Shown: in pieces, positions 1-6,283 of the stretch
Position numbering within the stretch: position 1 is the first letter of the stretch
How the letters are laid out: each line of letters opens with the position of its first letter
Assembly: GCA_028275145.1 (NCBI GenBank)
Contig: JAQCNG010000058.1
Coordinates: 1-17,067 of the forward strand
Length of the DNA stretch: 17,067 nucleotides
Reading direction: 5' to 3'
Origin: Halovenus sp.
Lineage (GTDB): Archaea > Halobacteriota > Halobacteria > Halobacteriales > Haloarculaceae
Translations under genes and position numbers: made by a program
Notes under the pieces: generated by a model
What the model was told of the DNA's origin: nothing
The model's database searches: none
The model's input: the letters and a program-made list of their open reading frames with translations, nothing else

Positions 1-186
1 TTCGACTGTCCGGACGGCACCACCGTCGAGGGCGAGCGCGAGGACGCAATCGAGCATCTGATACAGTTGGCAGACCAGCGCGGGAGCGAGACGGTGTTCG
101 TCTCGACGGACTTCGAGAAGGGCGAGCAACTGCTGAACGCATTCGGCGGGGTCGCCGGCATCCTGCGGTACTCGACCGGCGTCTGA
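1..186 (+). CDS. prf1: Peptide chain release factor aRF1, C-terminal end (partial)
   Basis: The frame is open from the first base to a TGA at 184-186 and gives the last 61 residues of a protein that starts outside the window. The tail contains SETVFVSTDFEKGEQLL followed by AFGGVAGILRY, which I recognise as the conserved end of domain 3 of archaeal aRF1 (the eRF1 family). This factor reads all three stop codons in the ribosomal A site and triggers peptide release. The GGQ and NIKS motifs would lie upstream and cannot be seen. The assignment rests on this C-terminal signature only, but it is distinctive. An imperfect copy of the last coding bases follows the stop codon (see findings). Confidence 0.88.
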   Translation, partial: FDCPDGTTVEGEREDAIEHLIQLADQRGSETVFVSTDFEKGEQLLNAFGGVAGILRYSTGV

Positions 187-220
187 ACCCCGGCCTGCGA
201 TACTCGACCGGGCCGACACG

Positions 221-237
221 CGCTCGCCGGCGAAGCG
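221..237. other. GC-rich hairpin between prf1 and the epimerase gene
   Basis: The core TCGCCGGCGA (224-233) is a perfect 10-bp palindrome. CGC (221-223) and GCG (235-237) extend the stem across one bulged A. It lies 34 bases after the release-factor stop and is followed by GGGG and TTTT (244-247), so it could help end prf1 transcription. The same T-run is better explained as the next gene's TATA element. Function is inferred. Confidence 0.3.
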
Positions 238-241
238 AGGG

Positions 242-251
242 GGTTTTCTAC
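242..251 (+). promoter_or_regulatory. Probable TATA element of the epimerase gene (leaderless)
   Basis: GGTTTTCTAC is the only A/T-rich run before the gene. It is centred about 27-28 bases before the ATG at 274, the spacing expected when an archaeal transcript begins at or next to the start codon. No Shine-Dalgarno sequence is present, which also fits a leaderless mRNA. Confidence 0.5.
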
Positions 252-273
252 CAGGCCACCACACCGGAGACAC

Positions 274-1260
274 ATGCACCTGCTGGTGACGGGCGGTGCG
301 GGATTCATCGGCGGTCACCTGGCCGAGGCGTTCGTCGCCGATGGCCACGACGTGGTCGTGCTGGATTCGCTTGACCCGTTCTACGACGTTCGCATAAAGA
401 GACACACAATCGAGCGGTGCCGCGAGCAGGCCGAAACCGGCGACGGGAGTTACCGGTTCGTCGAGGGAGATATCCGCGAGCGAGCCGATATCGAGACGGC
501 AATCGAGGAGACGGACGTCGTCTTCCACCAGGCGGCCCAGGCCGGCGTCCGGGGGAGTGTCGACGAGCCACGGCGCTACAACGAGGTCAACGTCGACGGC
601 ACACTGAACATCCTCGATGCGGCCCGGACACACGACATCGGGCGGGTGGTCTGTGCCTCCTCGTCGTCGGTGTACGGCAAGCCCCGGTCGCTGCCCTACG
701 ACGAGGAGCACCCGACCACGCCGGTCAGTCCCTACGGCGCGTCGAAACTCGCGAGCGAGCGCTACGCCTGTGCCTACAGCGAGGTGTACGACCTCTCGGC
801 GGTCGCCCTGCGGTATTTCACCGTCTACGGGCCCCGGATGCGCCCGAACATGGCCATCTCGAACTTCGTCTCGCGGTGTCTGAACGGCGAACCACCGGTC
901 ATCTACGGCGACGGCACACAGACCCGGGATTTCACCTACGTCGACGACGTGGTGGCGGCCAACCGGGCACTGCTCTCGACCGGCGCCGCCGACGGCGAGG
1001 CCGTCAACGTCGGCAGCACCGACAACATCGAGATACAGACACTCGCGACGGAGATCCGGGATATGCTCGCGCCCGACCTCGACCTGGTCTACGACGAGCG
1101 CCACGACGCCGACGCCGAACACACCCACGCCGACACGAGCAAGGCCGCCGACCTGCTGGGGTACGAACCCACCCACACCATCCGCGAGGGGGTCACCGCC
1201 TTTGTGGAGTGGTACCGCGAGAACCGCGACTGGTACGAACCGCTCGTGCGCGCATCGTAG
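274..1260 (+). CDS. NAD-dependent nucleotide-sugar epimerase (extended SDR, GalE / UDP-glucuronate epimerase type)
   Basis: A 328-residue extended short-chain dehydrogenase, the usual length for UDP-hexose 4-epimerases. The N-terminal Rossmann motif TGGAGFIGG is at residues 6-14. Asp31 ends beta-strand 2, which favours NAD. The catalytic set is Ser130-132 with Tyr154 and Lys158 in SPYGASK. RYFTVYGP and the substrate-domain stretch GDGTQTRDFTYVDD follow. The segment FYDVRIK after strand 2 resembles UDP-glucuronate 4-epimerases more than classical GalE, but the substrate cannot be fixed from sequence. Likely role: cytoplasmic supply of nucleotide sugars for S-layer glycoprotein or polysaccharide synthesis (inference). 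The start is supported by a TATA-like run about 28 bases upstream. The TAG stop directly touches the stop of the minus-strand gene that follows. Confidence 0.9.
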   Translation: MHLLVTGGAGFIGGHLAEAFVADGHDVVVLDSLDPFYDVRIKRHTIERCREQAETGDGSYRFVEGDIRERADIETAIEETDVVFHQAAQAGVRGSVDEPRRYNEVNVDGTLNILDAARTHDIGRVVCASSSSVYGKPRSLPYDEEHPTTPVSPYGASKLASERYACAYSEVYDLSAVALRYFTVYGPRMRPNMAISNFVSRCLNGEPPVIYGDGTQTRDFTYVDDVVAANRALLSTGAADGEAVNVGSTDNIEIQTLATEIRDMLAPDLDLVYDERHDADAEHTHADTSKAADLLGYEPTHTIREGVTAFVEWYRENRDWYEPLVRAS

Positions 1261-2148
1261 CTAGTACGGCCCCGAACTGTCGTCCGGCCCCGAACTGTCG
1301 TCCGGCCCCGAACTGCTGTCGTCGCCGTACGGGTCCGAACCGCCGTCGTCGTCGCCCCCGTCGAGTGCGGCGTCGAGCGAATCGGAGACGGCCGCGACAA
1401 CCTCCGACATCGACCCGGCGTCGCCCGGGTCGACCAGTTCGCCGTCGACGACGAACGATGGAGTGGCCCTGACACCGGCGTCCAGGCCGCGGGCCTTGTC
1501 GCGCTCGACGACCGACTGGTGGGTGCGCTCTGCCCCGGCCGTCTCGATTGCGTCGGCGTCGAGGTCCAGATCCGACGCGAGTTCGCCAAACAGCGCCGGC
1601 CCCTCCGACTCGAGTCGCCCCTGATTCGCGAACACGGCGTCCACGAATGCCCAGAACGCGTCGGTGCCGTGCCGGGCGAGCGCCTCGCGGGCGGCGCTCG
1701 CAGCCTGTGCGGCGTCCGTGCCGGTCACCACGAAATCACGGTGTTCGTACCGGATCTGTTCGGTCTCGATGTACTCGGCCTCGAGTTCGGGAAGCCCGTT
1801 CTGCACGTAGTTCCGGCAGGCCGGGCAGCCGAGGTCCTCGTACACCTCGAGTGTCACTGCCGCCTCGGGGTCGCCCCGCACCGGCACCGACGACGCTGTC
1901 GTCTCGGCGCTGTCGTCCCCGCCGCCGTCGGTGTCGTCTCCGCCGCTGGTGCTCTCGTCTCCGCCGCCGTCGGTGTCGTCTCCGCCGCTGGTGCTCTCGT
2001 TTGCGTTCTGGTCGTCGGTGTTCTCGCCACCGCTCCCCTCCGTGTCGTCCCCGGAGTCACCGGAGAGACAGCCCGCGAGTGTGGCCGTCCCCACCGCCGC
2101 GGCGAGGAGCAGTCGTCGTCTCGTCGGTTTGTCGCTCGTCCGTTCCAT
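1261..2148 (-). CDS. DsbA-like thioredoxin-fold lipoprotein with Tat-type signal
   Basis: 295 residues read from the ATG complementary to 2146-2148. The N-terminus has Arg10-Arg12 before a hydrophobic stretch and the lipobox LAGC (Cys27). That is the haloarchaeal pattern of a Tat-exported, lipid-anchored protein facing outward. Residues 28-90 are a low-complexity Asp/Gly/Ser/Thr tether with a 14-residue unit (STSGGDDTDGGGDE) repeated twice. The thioredoxin fold follows: VYEDLGCPAC with the redox pair Cys108-Cys111, a helical insert at about 145-225, and the cis-Pro loop ATPSF (Pro230). The tail repeats SSGPDD. It probably makes, breaks or isomerises disulfides in extracellular proteins; the direction is unknown. 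The frame stays open upstream of the chosen ATG to 3576, but that extension runs antisense through rpa1 and lacks the signal context. A possible TATA element lies 27 bases before the ATG. Confidence 0.88.
   Translation of the reverse strand: MERTSDKPTRRRLLLAAAVGTATLAGCLSGDSGDDTEGSGGENTDDQNANESTSGGDDTDGGGDESTSGGDDTDGGGDDSAETTASSVPVRGDPEAAVTLEVYEDLGCPACRNYVQNGLPELEAEYIETEQIRYEHRDFVVTGTDAAQAASAAREALARHGTDAFWAFVDAVFANQGRLESEGPALFGELASDLDLDADAIETAGAERTHQSVVERDKARGLDAGVRATPSFVVDGELVDPGDAGSMSEVVAAVSDSLDAALDGGDDDGGSDPYGDDSSSGPDDSSGPDDSSGPY
1268..1316. repeat. 18-bp tandem repeat in the lipoprotein C-terminus
   Basis: GGCCCCGAACTGTCGTCC occurs at 1268-1285 and 1286-1303, and a third copy breaks off after 13 bases at 1316. 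On the minus strand each unit encodes one six-residue step of the SSGPDD tail. The copies are identical in DNA as well as protein, which suggests recent slippage. Confidence 0.85.
1919..2002. repeat. 42-bp tandem repeat in the lipoprotein tether
   Basis: Two adjacent 42-bp units (1919-1960 and 1961-2002) differ at one base near the end of the second copy. They encode the 14-residue Gly/Asp/Ser/Thr unit between the lipid anchor and the thioredoxin domain. Repeat number would set tether length. Confidence 0.85.
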
Positions 2149-2171
2149 GTGCGGATTGTGGGGTTTGACCC

Positions 2172-2180
2172 TGAAAATCC
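2172..2180 (-). promoter_or_regulatory. Possible TATA element of the DsbA-like lipoprotein gene
   Basis: On the minus strand the sequence reads GGATTTTCA, centred about 27 bases before the ATG at 2148. It is the only A/T-rich run at that distance, and no Shine-Dalgarno is seen, so a leaderless transcript is plausible. The match to consensus is moderate. Confidence 0.35.
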
Positions 2181-2202
2181 GTTCGACGGCGGTCCGAGTG
2201 AA

Positions 2203-2212
2203 CGCTTTTAGT
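2203..2212 (+). promoter_or_regulatory. Probable TATA element of the RPA operon (leaderless)
   Basis: CGCTTTTAGT is centred about 28 bases before the rpa1 ATG at 2236 in otherwise G+C-rich DNA. The spacing fits transcription starting at the initiation codon. It shares an 87-bp divergent intergenic region with the lipoprotein promoter on the other strand. Confidence 0.5.
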
Positions 2213-2235
2213 GTCGGGCGCGCCAACGTCCGTGT

Positions 2236-3504
2236 ATGAGTCTCGACGACCATGCCGAGGAACTCGCCTCCGACCTCGGGGTCGACACCCAGGAGGTCAA
2301 GCGGAAACTCGAGAAGATGGCCGAGTACAACGTCCCGATGTCGGAGGCCAAACAGAGCGTCCGGCGGGACTACGGCGACGAGGGGGGCGGAACGTCGGTC
2401 CCGACGAAAAACGTCGCCGAGATAACAACCGACGACAGCAACGTCGGTGTGACCGGCCGGGTGCTCTCGGTCGGCAAGCGCTCTATCCAGTACAGCGGCG
2501 AGCGCAGCGTCATCTTCGAGGGGGAACTGGCCGACGAGAGCGACAGGATATCCTACACCGCGTGGGAGGATTTCGGTCTCGGACCCGGCGAGACAGTCCA
2601 GATTGGCAACGCCGGTGTCCGCGAGTGGGAGGGCGACCCCGAGTTGAATCTCGGCGAGTCGACCGACATCGAGCGCGTCGCCGAGTCGCTGTCGGTCCCC
2701 TACGAGGTTGGCGGCGAGGCGTCGCTCGCGGAGCTCGAACCGGGCGACCGGGGTGTGGCAGTCGAGGTCAGCGTCCGCGAGTGCGAGCAGAAGACAATCG
2801 ACGGCCGTGACGGTGAGACGGAGATTCTCAGCGGCGTCCTCGCGGACGAGACCACCCGTCTCCCCTTTACTGACTGGCAGCCACGCCCACAGGTCGAGGA
2901 GGGCACGCCGGTCCGCATCGAGAACGCCTACATCCGGGAGTTCCGCGGTGCACCGTCGGTCAACATCTCCGAGTTCTCGACGGTCACCCCCCTGGAGGAG
3001 CCGGTGGCCGTCGCCGAGTCTGCGCCCCGCTACGAGGTCAGGGAGGCGGTCGAGTCCGGCGGTCTGTTCGATGTCGAACTCGCGGGGAACGTGGTGGGGG
3101 TCAGGGACGGGTCGGGGCTGATAGAGCGCTGTCCGGAGTGTGGCCGGGTCGTCCAGAGCGGCCAGTGTCGGGCCCACGGCGCAGTCGAGGCCGAGGACGA
3201 CCTCCGTGTGAAAGCGATTCTCGACGACGGTACCGGCACCGTCACGGTGGTGCTCGACGAGGAGCGCACCGCCGAGATATACGGCGGGGGCATCGACGCG
3301 GCCCGCGAACACGCCCGCGACGCGATGGACCGCGAGGTGGTGGCCGACGACATCCGGGAGGAACTCGTCGGGCGAGCGTTCCGCGTCCGCGGCGCGCTGT
3401 CGGTCGACGACTTCGGCGCAACGCTCAACGCCACAACCTTCGAGGCCGACGGGGCCGACCCCGTCGAGCGTGCGACACAGCTCCTCGAGGAGGCCGAGGC
3501 ATGA
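2236..3504 (+). CDS. rpa1: Replication protein A (RPA1-type single-stranded DNA-binding protein, OB folds plus zinc finger)
   Basis: 422 residues. A short helical N-terminal segment (about 1-45) precedes three OB-fold-like units at about 62-148, 168-252 and 278-405. The third carries a zinc-finger insertion with Cys299, Cys302, Cys311 and His314 (CPECG then CRAH). Repeated signatures such as ADESDRISYTAW and ADETTRLPFTDW mark equivalent strands of the first two OB folds. The protein coats and protects ssDNA in replication, repair and recombination. Length and layout agree with haloarchaeal RPA1 rather than the shorter RPA3 or the separate RPA2. The last codons overlap the next gene by ATGA (3501-3504), so translation of the two is coupled. 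That matches the known RPA/RPAP gene pairing in Haloferax volcanii. Numbering the paralogue as 1 is an inference from operon structure. Confidence 0.9.
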   Translation: MSLDDHAEELASDLGVDTQEVKRKLEKMAEYNVPMSEAKQSVRRDYGDEGGGTSVPTKNVAEITTDDSNVGVTGRVLSVGKRSIQYSGERSVIFEGELADESDRISYTAWEDFGLGPGETVQIGNAGVREWEGDPELNLGESTDIERVAESLSVPYEVGGEASLAELEPGDRGVAVEVSVRECEQKTIDGRDGETEILSGVLADETTRLPFTDWQPRPQVEEGTPVRIENAYIREFRGAPSVNISEFSTVTPLEEPVAVAESAPRYEVREAVESGGLFDVELAGNVVGVRDGSGLIERCPECGRVVQSGQCRAHGAVEAEDDLRVKAILDDGTGTVTVVLDEERTAEIYGGGIDAAREHARDAMDREVVADDIREELVGRAFRVRGALSVDDFGATLNATTFEADGADPVERATQLLEEAEA

Positions 3505-5105
3505 GCGACGACCCCGGCCAGCGCGAGGTGGCCTACCGGCTCTTCGCCACCGAGTACGACGACGCCAACTACACATACTCCGAGAGTAACGAGGAGCGCG
3601 CGCCGAACTACGTGATCACGCCGACGGGAGCGCGGGTCAACCGGTTGTTCGTCGTCGGCGTGCTCACGGAGGTGGAGGCCGTCAGCGAGAACACGCTCCG
3701 GGGGCGTGTGGCCGACCCGACCGGCGCGTTCGTCCTGTACGCAGGCCAGTACGAACCCGACGAGCAGGCGACCCTGGAACAGACCGACCCGCCCGCCTTT
3801 GTCGCGGTCACGGGAAAGACAGACACGTTCCAGCCCGACGACGGCGACCAGGTGTACACCTCCATCCGGCCGGAGAGTATCAACACCGTCGACGCCGAGA
3901 CGCGCGACCGCTGGACGGTCCAGACCGCCGAGCAAACGCTCAGTCGGGTGGGGCACGTGGCGACGGCGCTCTCGACCGGTCTCGCCGGCGGTGACCTGCG
4001 CGAGGCGCTCGCGGACCGGGGCGTCGACCCGGCGCTCGCCGACGGCATCCCCAGGGCGCTCGCACACTACGACACCACACCGGCGTATCTGGATGGACTC
4101 CGCACACTGGCGCTCGATGCGGCCCGTGTGGTCGCCGGGGCCCGCGACGAGGTCCGGGGGATGACCGCCGCGCCGGACGACCCCGGCGAGGTGACTGCCG
4201 CCGAACTCGTCGCCGCGACACCCGACACGGACGCGGACCGACCGGCACGCGACGAGTCCGGGTCCGACACGGCCACCGGCGGGGCCAGGTCCGACACGGC
4301 GGAGGCCGGGTCGACCACGGGCGGTGCGGAACCGGAGACGACCGTCGACTCCGGAACGGCGGCCGAATCCGAGGCGACCACCGACGCCACAGTCTCGACC
4401 GAACCCGGGGCGACCGTCGACTCCGGAACGGCGGCCGAACCCGAGGGAACCGCCGGTTCCGAGGGAGAGTCAGAACCGGAGACCACGTCCGAAACCGGAG
4501 AGCCAGAGACTGCGCCCGGGGTCGGGACAGAACCCGAGGACGGTGCCGACGACCTCGCCGTGGAGACGGGCACGAACGACGAGGACCTGGGCGAGTTCGA
4601 CTCGGGCGAGTTCGAACTGCCCGACGAGGTCCGCGAGGAGGTCGAGGAGGCCGAGGAGGAGTTCGGCACCACCTTCCAGAGCGGAACAGAGGTCGAGGAA
4701 CCGGGCGAGGCGGACATACAGACCCCGGAGGCCCAGACAGCAGCGGACCCCGATGAGACACCGGCGGACACCACGGCTGCCGACACGGGAACGCCGGCAG
4801 ACGCCGGGACGGCCGCCGACGCGAGTCCGGAGGAGTCAGCCGCCACAGAGCCGGCCGAGACAGAGCCGGCCGATGCCGGTGAGTCGGCCGACGAGAGAAG
4901 CGAATCCGTCGAGGACCCACAGGCTGCGGTGCTCGCGGTGATGGAGGAACTCGGCGACGGGGACGGGGCCGACCGGGCGGCGGTGGTCGAGGAGACGAGA
5001 GACCGCCACGGGTTCGCCGAGGAGGCAGTCGAGGAGGCAATCCAGGATGCACTGATGGATGGTAAGTGTTACGAACCCGACGAGAGTTCGCTGAAACCGA
5101 TCTGA
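3501..5105 (+). CDS. rpap1: RPA-associated protein (RPAP1, COG3390)
   Basis: 534 residues starting at the ATG that overlaps the rpa1 stop (ATGA). The same frame is open further upstream inside rpa1, but those codons are a shadow of rpa1. The N-terminal part (1-230) is ordered, with an OB-like stretch at about 43-130 (GARVNRLFVVGVL through YTSIRPESI) and a helical region after it. Residues about 233-470 are a disordered Glu/Thr/Ala/Pro/Ser linker with internal repeats. The last 64 residues (471-534) look like a winged-helix domain, with alternating helices and a final KCYEPD strand. In Haloferax, COG3390 proteins co-purify with their cognate RPA and are specific for it, so this is probably the partner subunit of an RPA complex. 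The role of the C-terminal domain is inferred from its pattern only. Confidence 0.85.
   Translation: MSDDPGQREVAYRLFATEYDDANYTYSESNEERAPNYVITPTGARVNRLFVVGVLTEVEAVSENTLRGRVADPTGAFVLYAGQYEPDEQATLEQTDPPAFVAVTGKTDTFQPDDGDQVYTSIRPESINTVDAETRDRWTVQTAEQTLSRVGHVATALSTGLAGGDLREALADRGVDPALADGIPRALAHYDTTPAYLDGLRTLALDAARVVAGARDEVRGMTAAPDDPGEVTAAELVAATPDTDADRPARDESGSDTATGGARSDTAEAGSTTGGAEPETTVDSGTAAESEATTDATVSTEPGATVDSGTAAEPEGTAGSEGESEPETTSETGEPETAPGVGTEPEDGADDLAVETGTNDEDLGEFDSGEFELPDEVREEVEEAEEEFGTTFQSGTEVEEPGEADIQTPEAQTAADPDETPADTTAADTGTPADAGTAADASPEESAATEPAETEPADAGESADERSESVEDPQAAVLAVMEELGDGDGADRAAVVEETRDRHGFAEEAVEEAIQDALMDGKCYEPDESSLKPI
4339..4439. repeat. 29-bp direct repeat in the RPAP linker
   Basis: An identical 29-bp stretch occurs at 4339-4367 and 4411-4439, 72 bp (24 codons) apart in frame. 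Both copies encode VDSGTAAE. A shorter repeat, ACAGAGCCGGCCGA, recurs at 4845-4858 and 4860-4873. The linker seems to have grown by in-frame duplication. Confidence 0.75.
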
Positions 5106-5109
5106 GGGG

Positions 5110-5865
5110 ATGGTCGTCGAACCAGTTCCGGGCGCGCCGGCGGCGACCGCAGAGCTGGACAGCGAGCGGGCGCTGGTGGTCGCGGACTACCACGCCGGCA
5201 TCGAGCGGACGCTCAGACGGGACGGGGTCGAACTCAACGACGGGGCCGACGGGCGGCGACGACGGCTGCTGGGACTGCTCGGGGAGACCAACCCCGACAG
5301 ACTCGTTGTGCTCGGCGACCTGGTCTCCAGTATCGGCGAGCCACAGGGCTCCGAGCGGGCGGAGCTGGCGGACCTGCTGGCGGCGCTGTCGATTCCGACG
5401 ACGCTGGTAAAGGGTAACCACGACGGCGATATCCGGGCCGCGCTGGATGACCTCGACGTCGAGGGGGTCAGCGTGACACCGTCCTCGGGAGTTCGGCTCG
5501 GACCGGTCGGGTTCGCCCACGGCCACACCTGGCCCGACGCCGACGTGCTCGGGGCGGAGGTGGTCTGTGTCGGCCACGAGCACCCGCTGGCGCGTCTGAC
5601 CGACACCGTTGGCGGTGGCCGGCGCGAACGGGTCTGGTTGCGGGGCAGTCTCGACCCGACGCCGTTCGAGCAACACGGCACGGACCTCGGCGATTGGATT
5701 GAGGCTGACCTCGTCGTGTTCCCGGCGTTCAACAACCGCTCCGGCGGGACACAGGTCAACCGCACCGGGGAGGGGTTTCTCTCGCCGTTTCTGCCGGCCG
5801 CACTCGACGGCGGTGAGGCGTATCTGCTCGACGGGACGCGGCTCGGCCCCTACGACCGTCTGTAG
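5110..5865 (+). CDS. rpe: Calcineurin-like metallophosphoesterase of the RPA operon
   Basis: 251 residues with the full two-metal phosphoesterase set: D26-x-H28 in VADYHAG, GD at 69-70, GNHD at 102-105, GHT at 138-140 and GHEH at 155-158. It belongs to the ICC-like group (COG1407), often annotated as a phosphoesterase linked to DNA repair. Its substrate is not known from sequence. The start lies four bases after the rpap1 stop, with GAGGGG just before the ATG, so it is probably translated from the same message. In Haloferax a gene of this family is cotranscribed with rpa1 and rpap1 and named rpe, and the order here is the same. The stop is one base from the stop of the convergent small gene. 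Confidence 0.87.
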   Translation: MVVEPVPGAPAATAELDSERALVVADYHAGIERTLRRDGVELNDGADGRRRRLLGLLGETNPDRLVVLGDLVSSIGEPQGSERAELADLLAALSIPTTLVKGNHDGDIRAALDDLDVEGVSVTPSSGVRLGPVGFAHGHTWPDADVLGAEVVCVGHEHPLARLTDTVGGGRRERVWLRGSLDPTPFEQHGTDLGDWIEADLVVFPAFNNRSGGTQVNRTGEGFLSPFLPAALDGGEAYLLDGTRLGPYDRL

Positions 5866-5866
5866 C

Positions 5867-6166
5867 TCAGTTGTCGAAACCGTTCTCGCCCGCCGTGTCC
5901 TCGCCACTGTCGGGCGTCGAGACGCTCTCTGGCAGACCGATCTCGTCGAGGTCGGTGGCCGGTTGCTGGCTGTCCTCTACAGGCGGAACAGGCCGAGTGC
6001 CTCGGGGTCGTACGGAAGACGGAGTCTTCCGTGATGACGAGACGCTCCGCGTCTCGAACCACTTGACCCCGAGGCGGTTCACCGCGACAGTATCGCTCAT
6101 CGACGGGGGGACCCACTCGTCGGTCCTTGTTTCACTGGTGGTGAAAAGCGCCTTCAGCATCCGCAT
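5867..6166 (-). CDS. Small protein of unknown function, 99 residues, with two hairpins in its coding sequence
   Basis: I do not recognise a family. The ATG complementary to 6164-6166 gives MRMLKALFTTSETRTDEW at the start, a compact N-terminal half up to about residue 38 (ending GVKWFETR), then a polar Ser/Pro/Thr and acidic tail ending GENGFDN. There is no signal peptide, membrane segment or cysteine. Codons 37-51 are encoded by two adjacent near-perfect hairpins (6012-6056). A palindrome with a TATA-like core lies about 24 bases upstream of the ATG, which supports this start. The gene ends one base from the rpe stop, on the opposite strand. Overlapping frames on the plus strand lack comparable promoter or start context. 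It may be real but narrowly distributed, or a shorter gene altered by a repeat insertion. Confidence 0.55.
   Translation of the reverse strand: MRMLKALFTTSETRTDEWVPPSMSDTVAVNRLGVKWFETRSVSSSRKTPSSVRPRGTRPVPPVEDSQQPATDLDEIGLPESVSTPDSGEDTAGENGFDN
6012..6056. repeat. Two adjacent hairpins (REP-like palindromic element)
   Basis: Hairpin 1 is ACGGAAGAC (6012-6020), loop GGA, GTCTTCCGT (6024-6032): a perfect 9-bp stem. Hairpin 2 is CGAGACGC (6038-6045), loop TCC, GCGTCTCG (6049-6056): a perfect 8-bp stem. Five bases separate them. Two short-looped palindromes side by side are typical of dispersed palindromic repeats, but copy number elsewhere cannot be seen from one window. Confidence 0.6.
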
Positions 6167-6183
6167 AAAGCTCTCTGAGTGTG

Positions 6184-6195
6184 ACAGATATCTGT
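6184..6195. promoter_or_regulatory. 12-bp palindrome with TATA-like core before the small gene
   Basis: ACAGATATCTGT is a perfect 12-bp palindrome, 18-29 bases before the minus-strand ATG at 6166. Its A/T core sits near the normal TATA position for a leaderless transcript. It could be the core promoter itself or an operator laid over it. Confidence 0.4.
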
Positions 6196-6283
6196 TATTC
6201 CTGTGCCGGCCACCCACGGCCCTGCCTGCGTGCGGTGACCCTCCACAACGGTTAATGCGGTGCCGGGCGAGGAGAGGGGTGTA

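Noticed and set aside
1268..1316. Short regularly spaced repeats as a CRISPR array
   Set aside because: The units are directly adjacent without spacers and are in frame inside a coding region.
2149..3576. Upstream extension of the minus-strand lipoprotein frame, which stays open to 3576
   Set aside because: It runs antisense to rpa1 with no family resemblance. The Tat/lipobox signal begins exactly at the ATG at 2148 and a promoter-like box lies just upstream of it.
3940..5907. Minus-strand open frame of 655 codons across rpap1 and rpe
   Set aside because: It is a G+C-driven shadow with an Arg/Pro-rich translation lying opposite two well-supported genes.
6260..6283. GTG at 6260 as the SDR start
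   Set aside because: The ATG at 6284 has purine-rich bases at ribosome-binding distance and gives the usual short N-terminus before the Rossmann motif.
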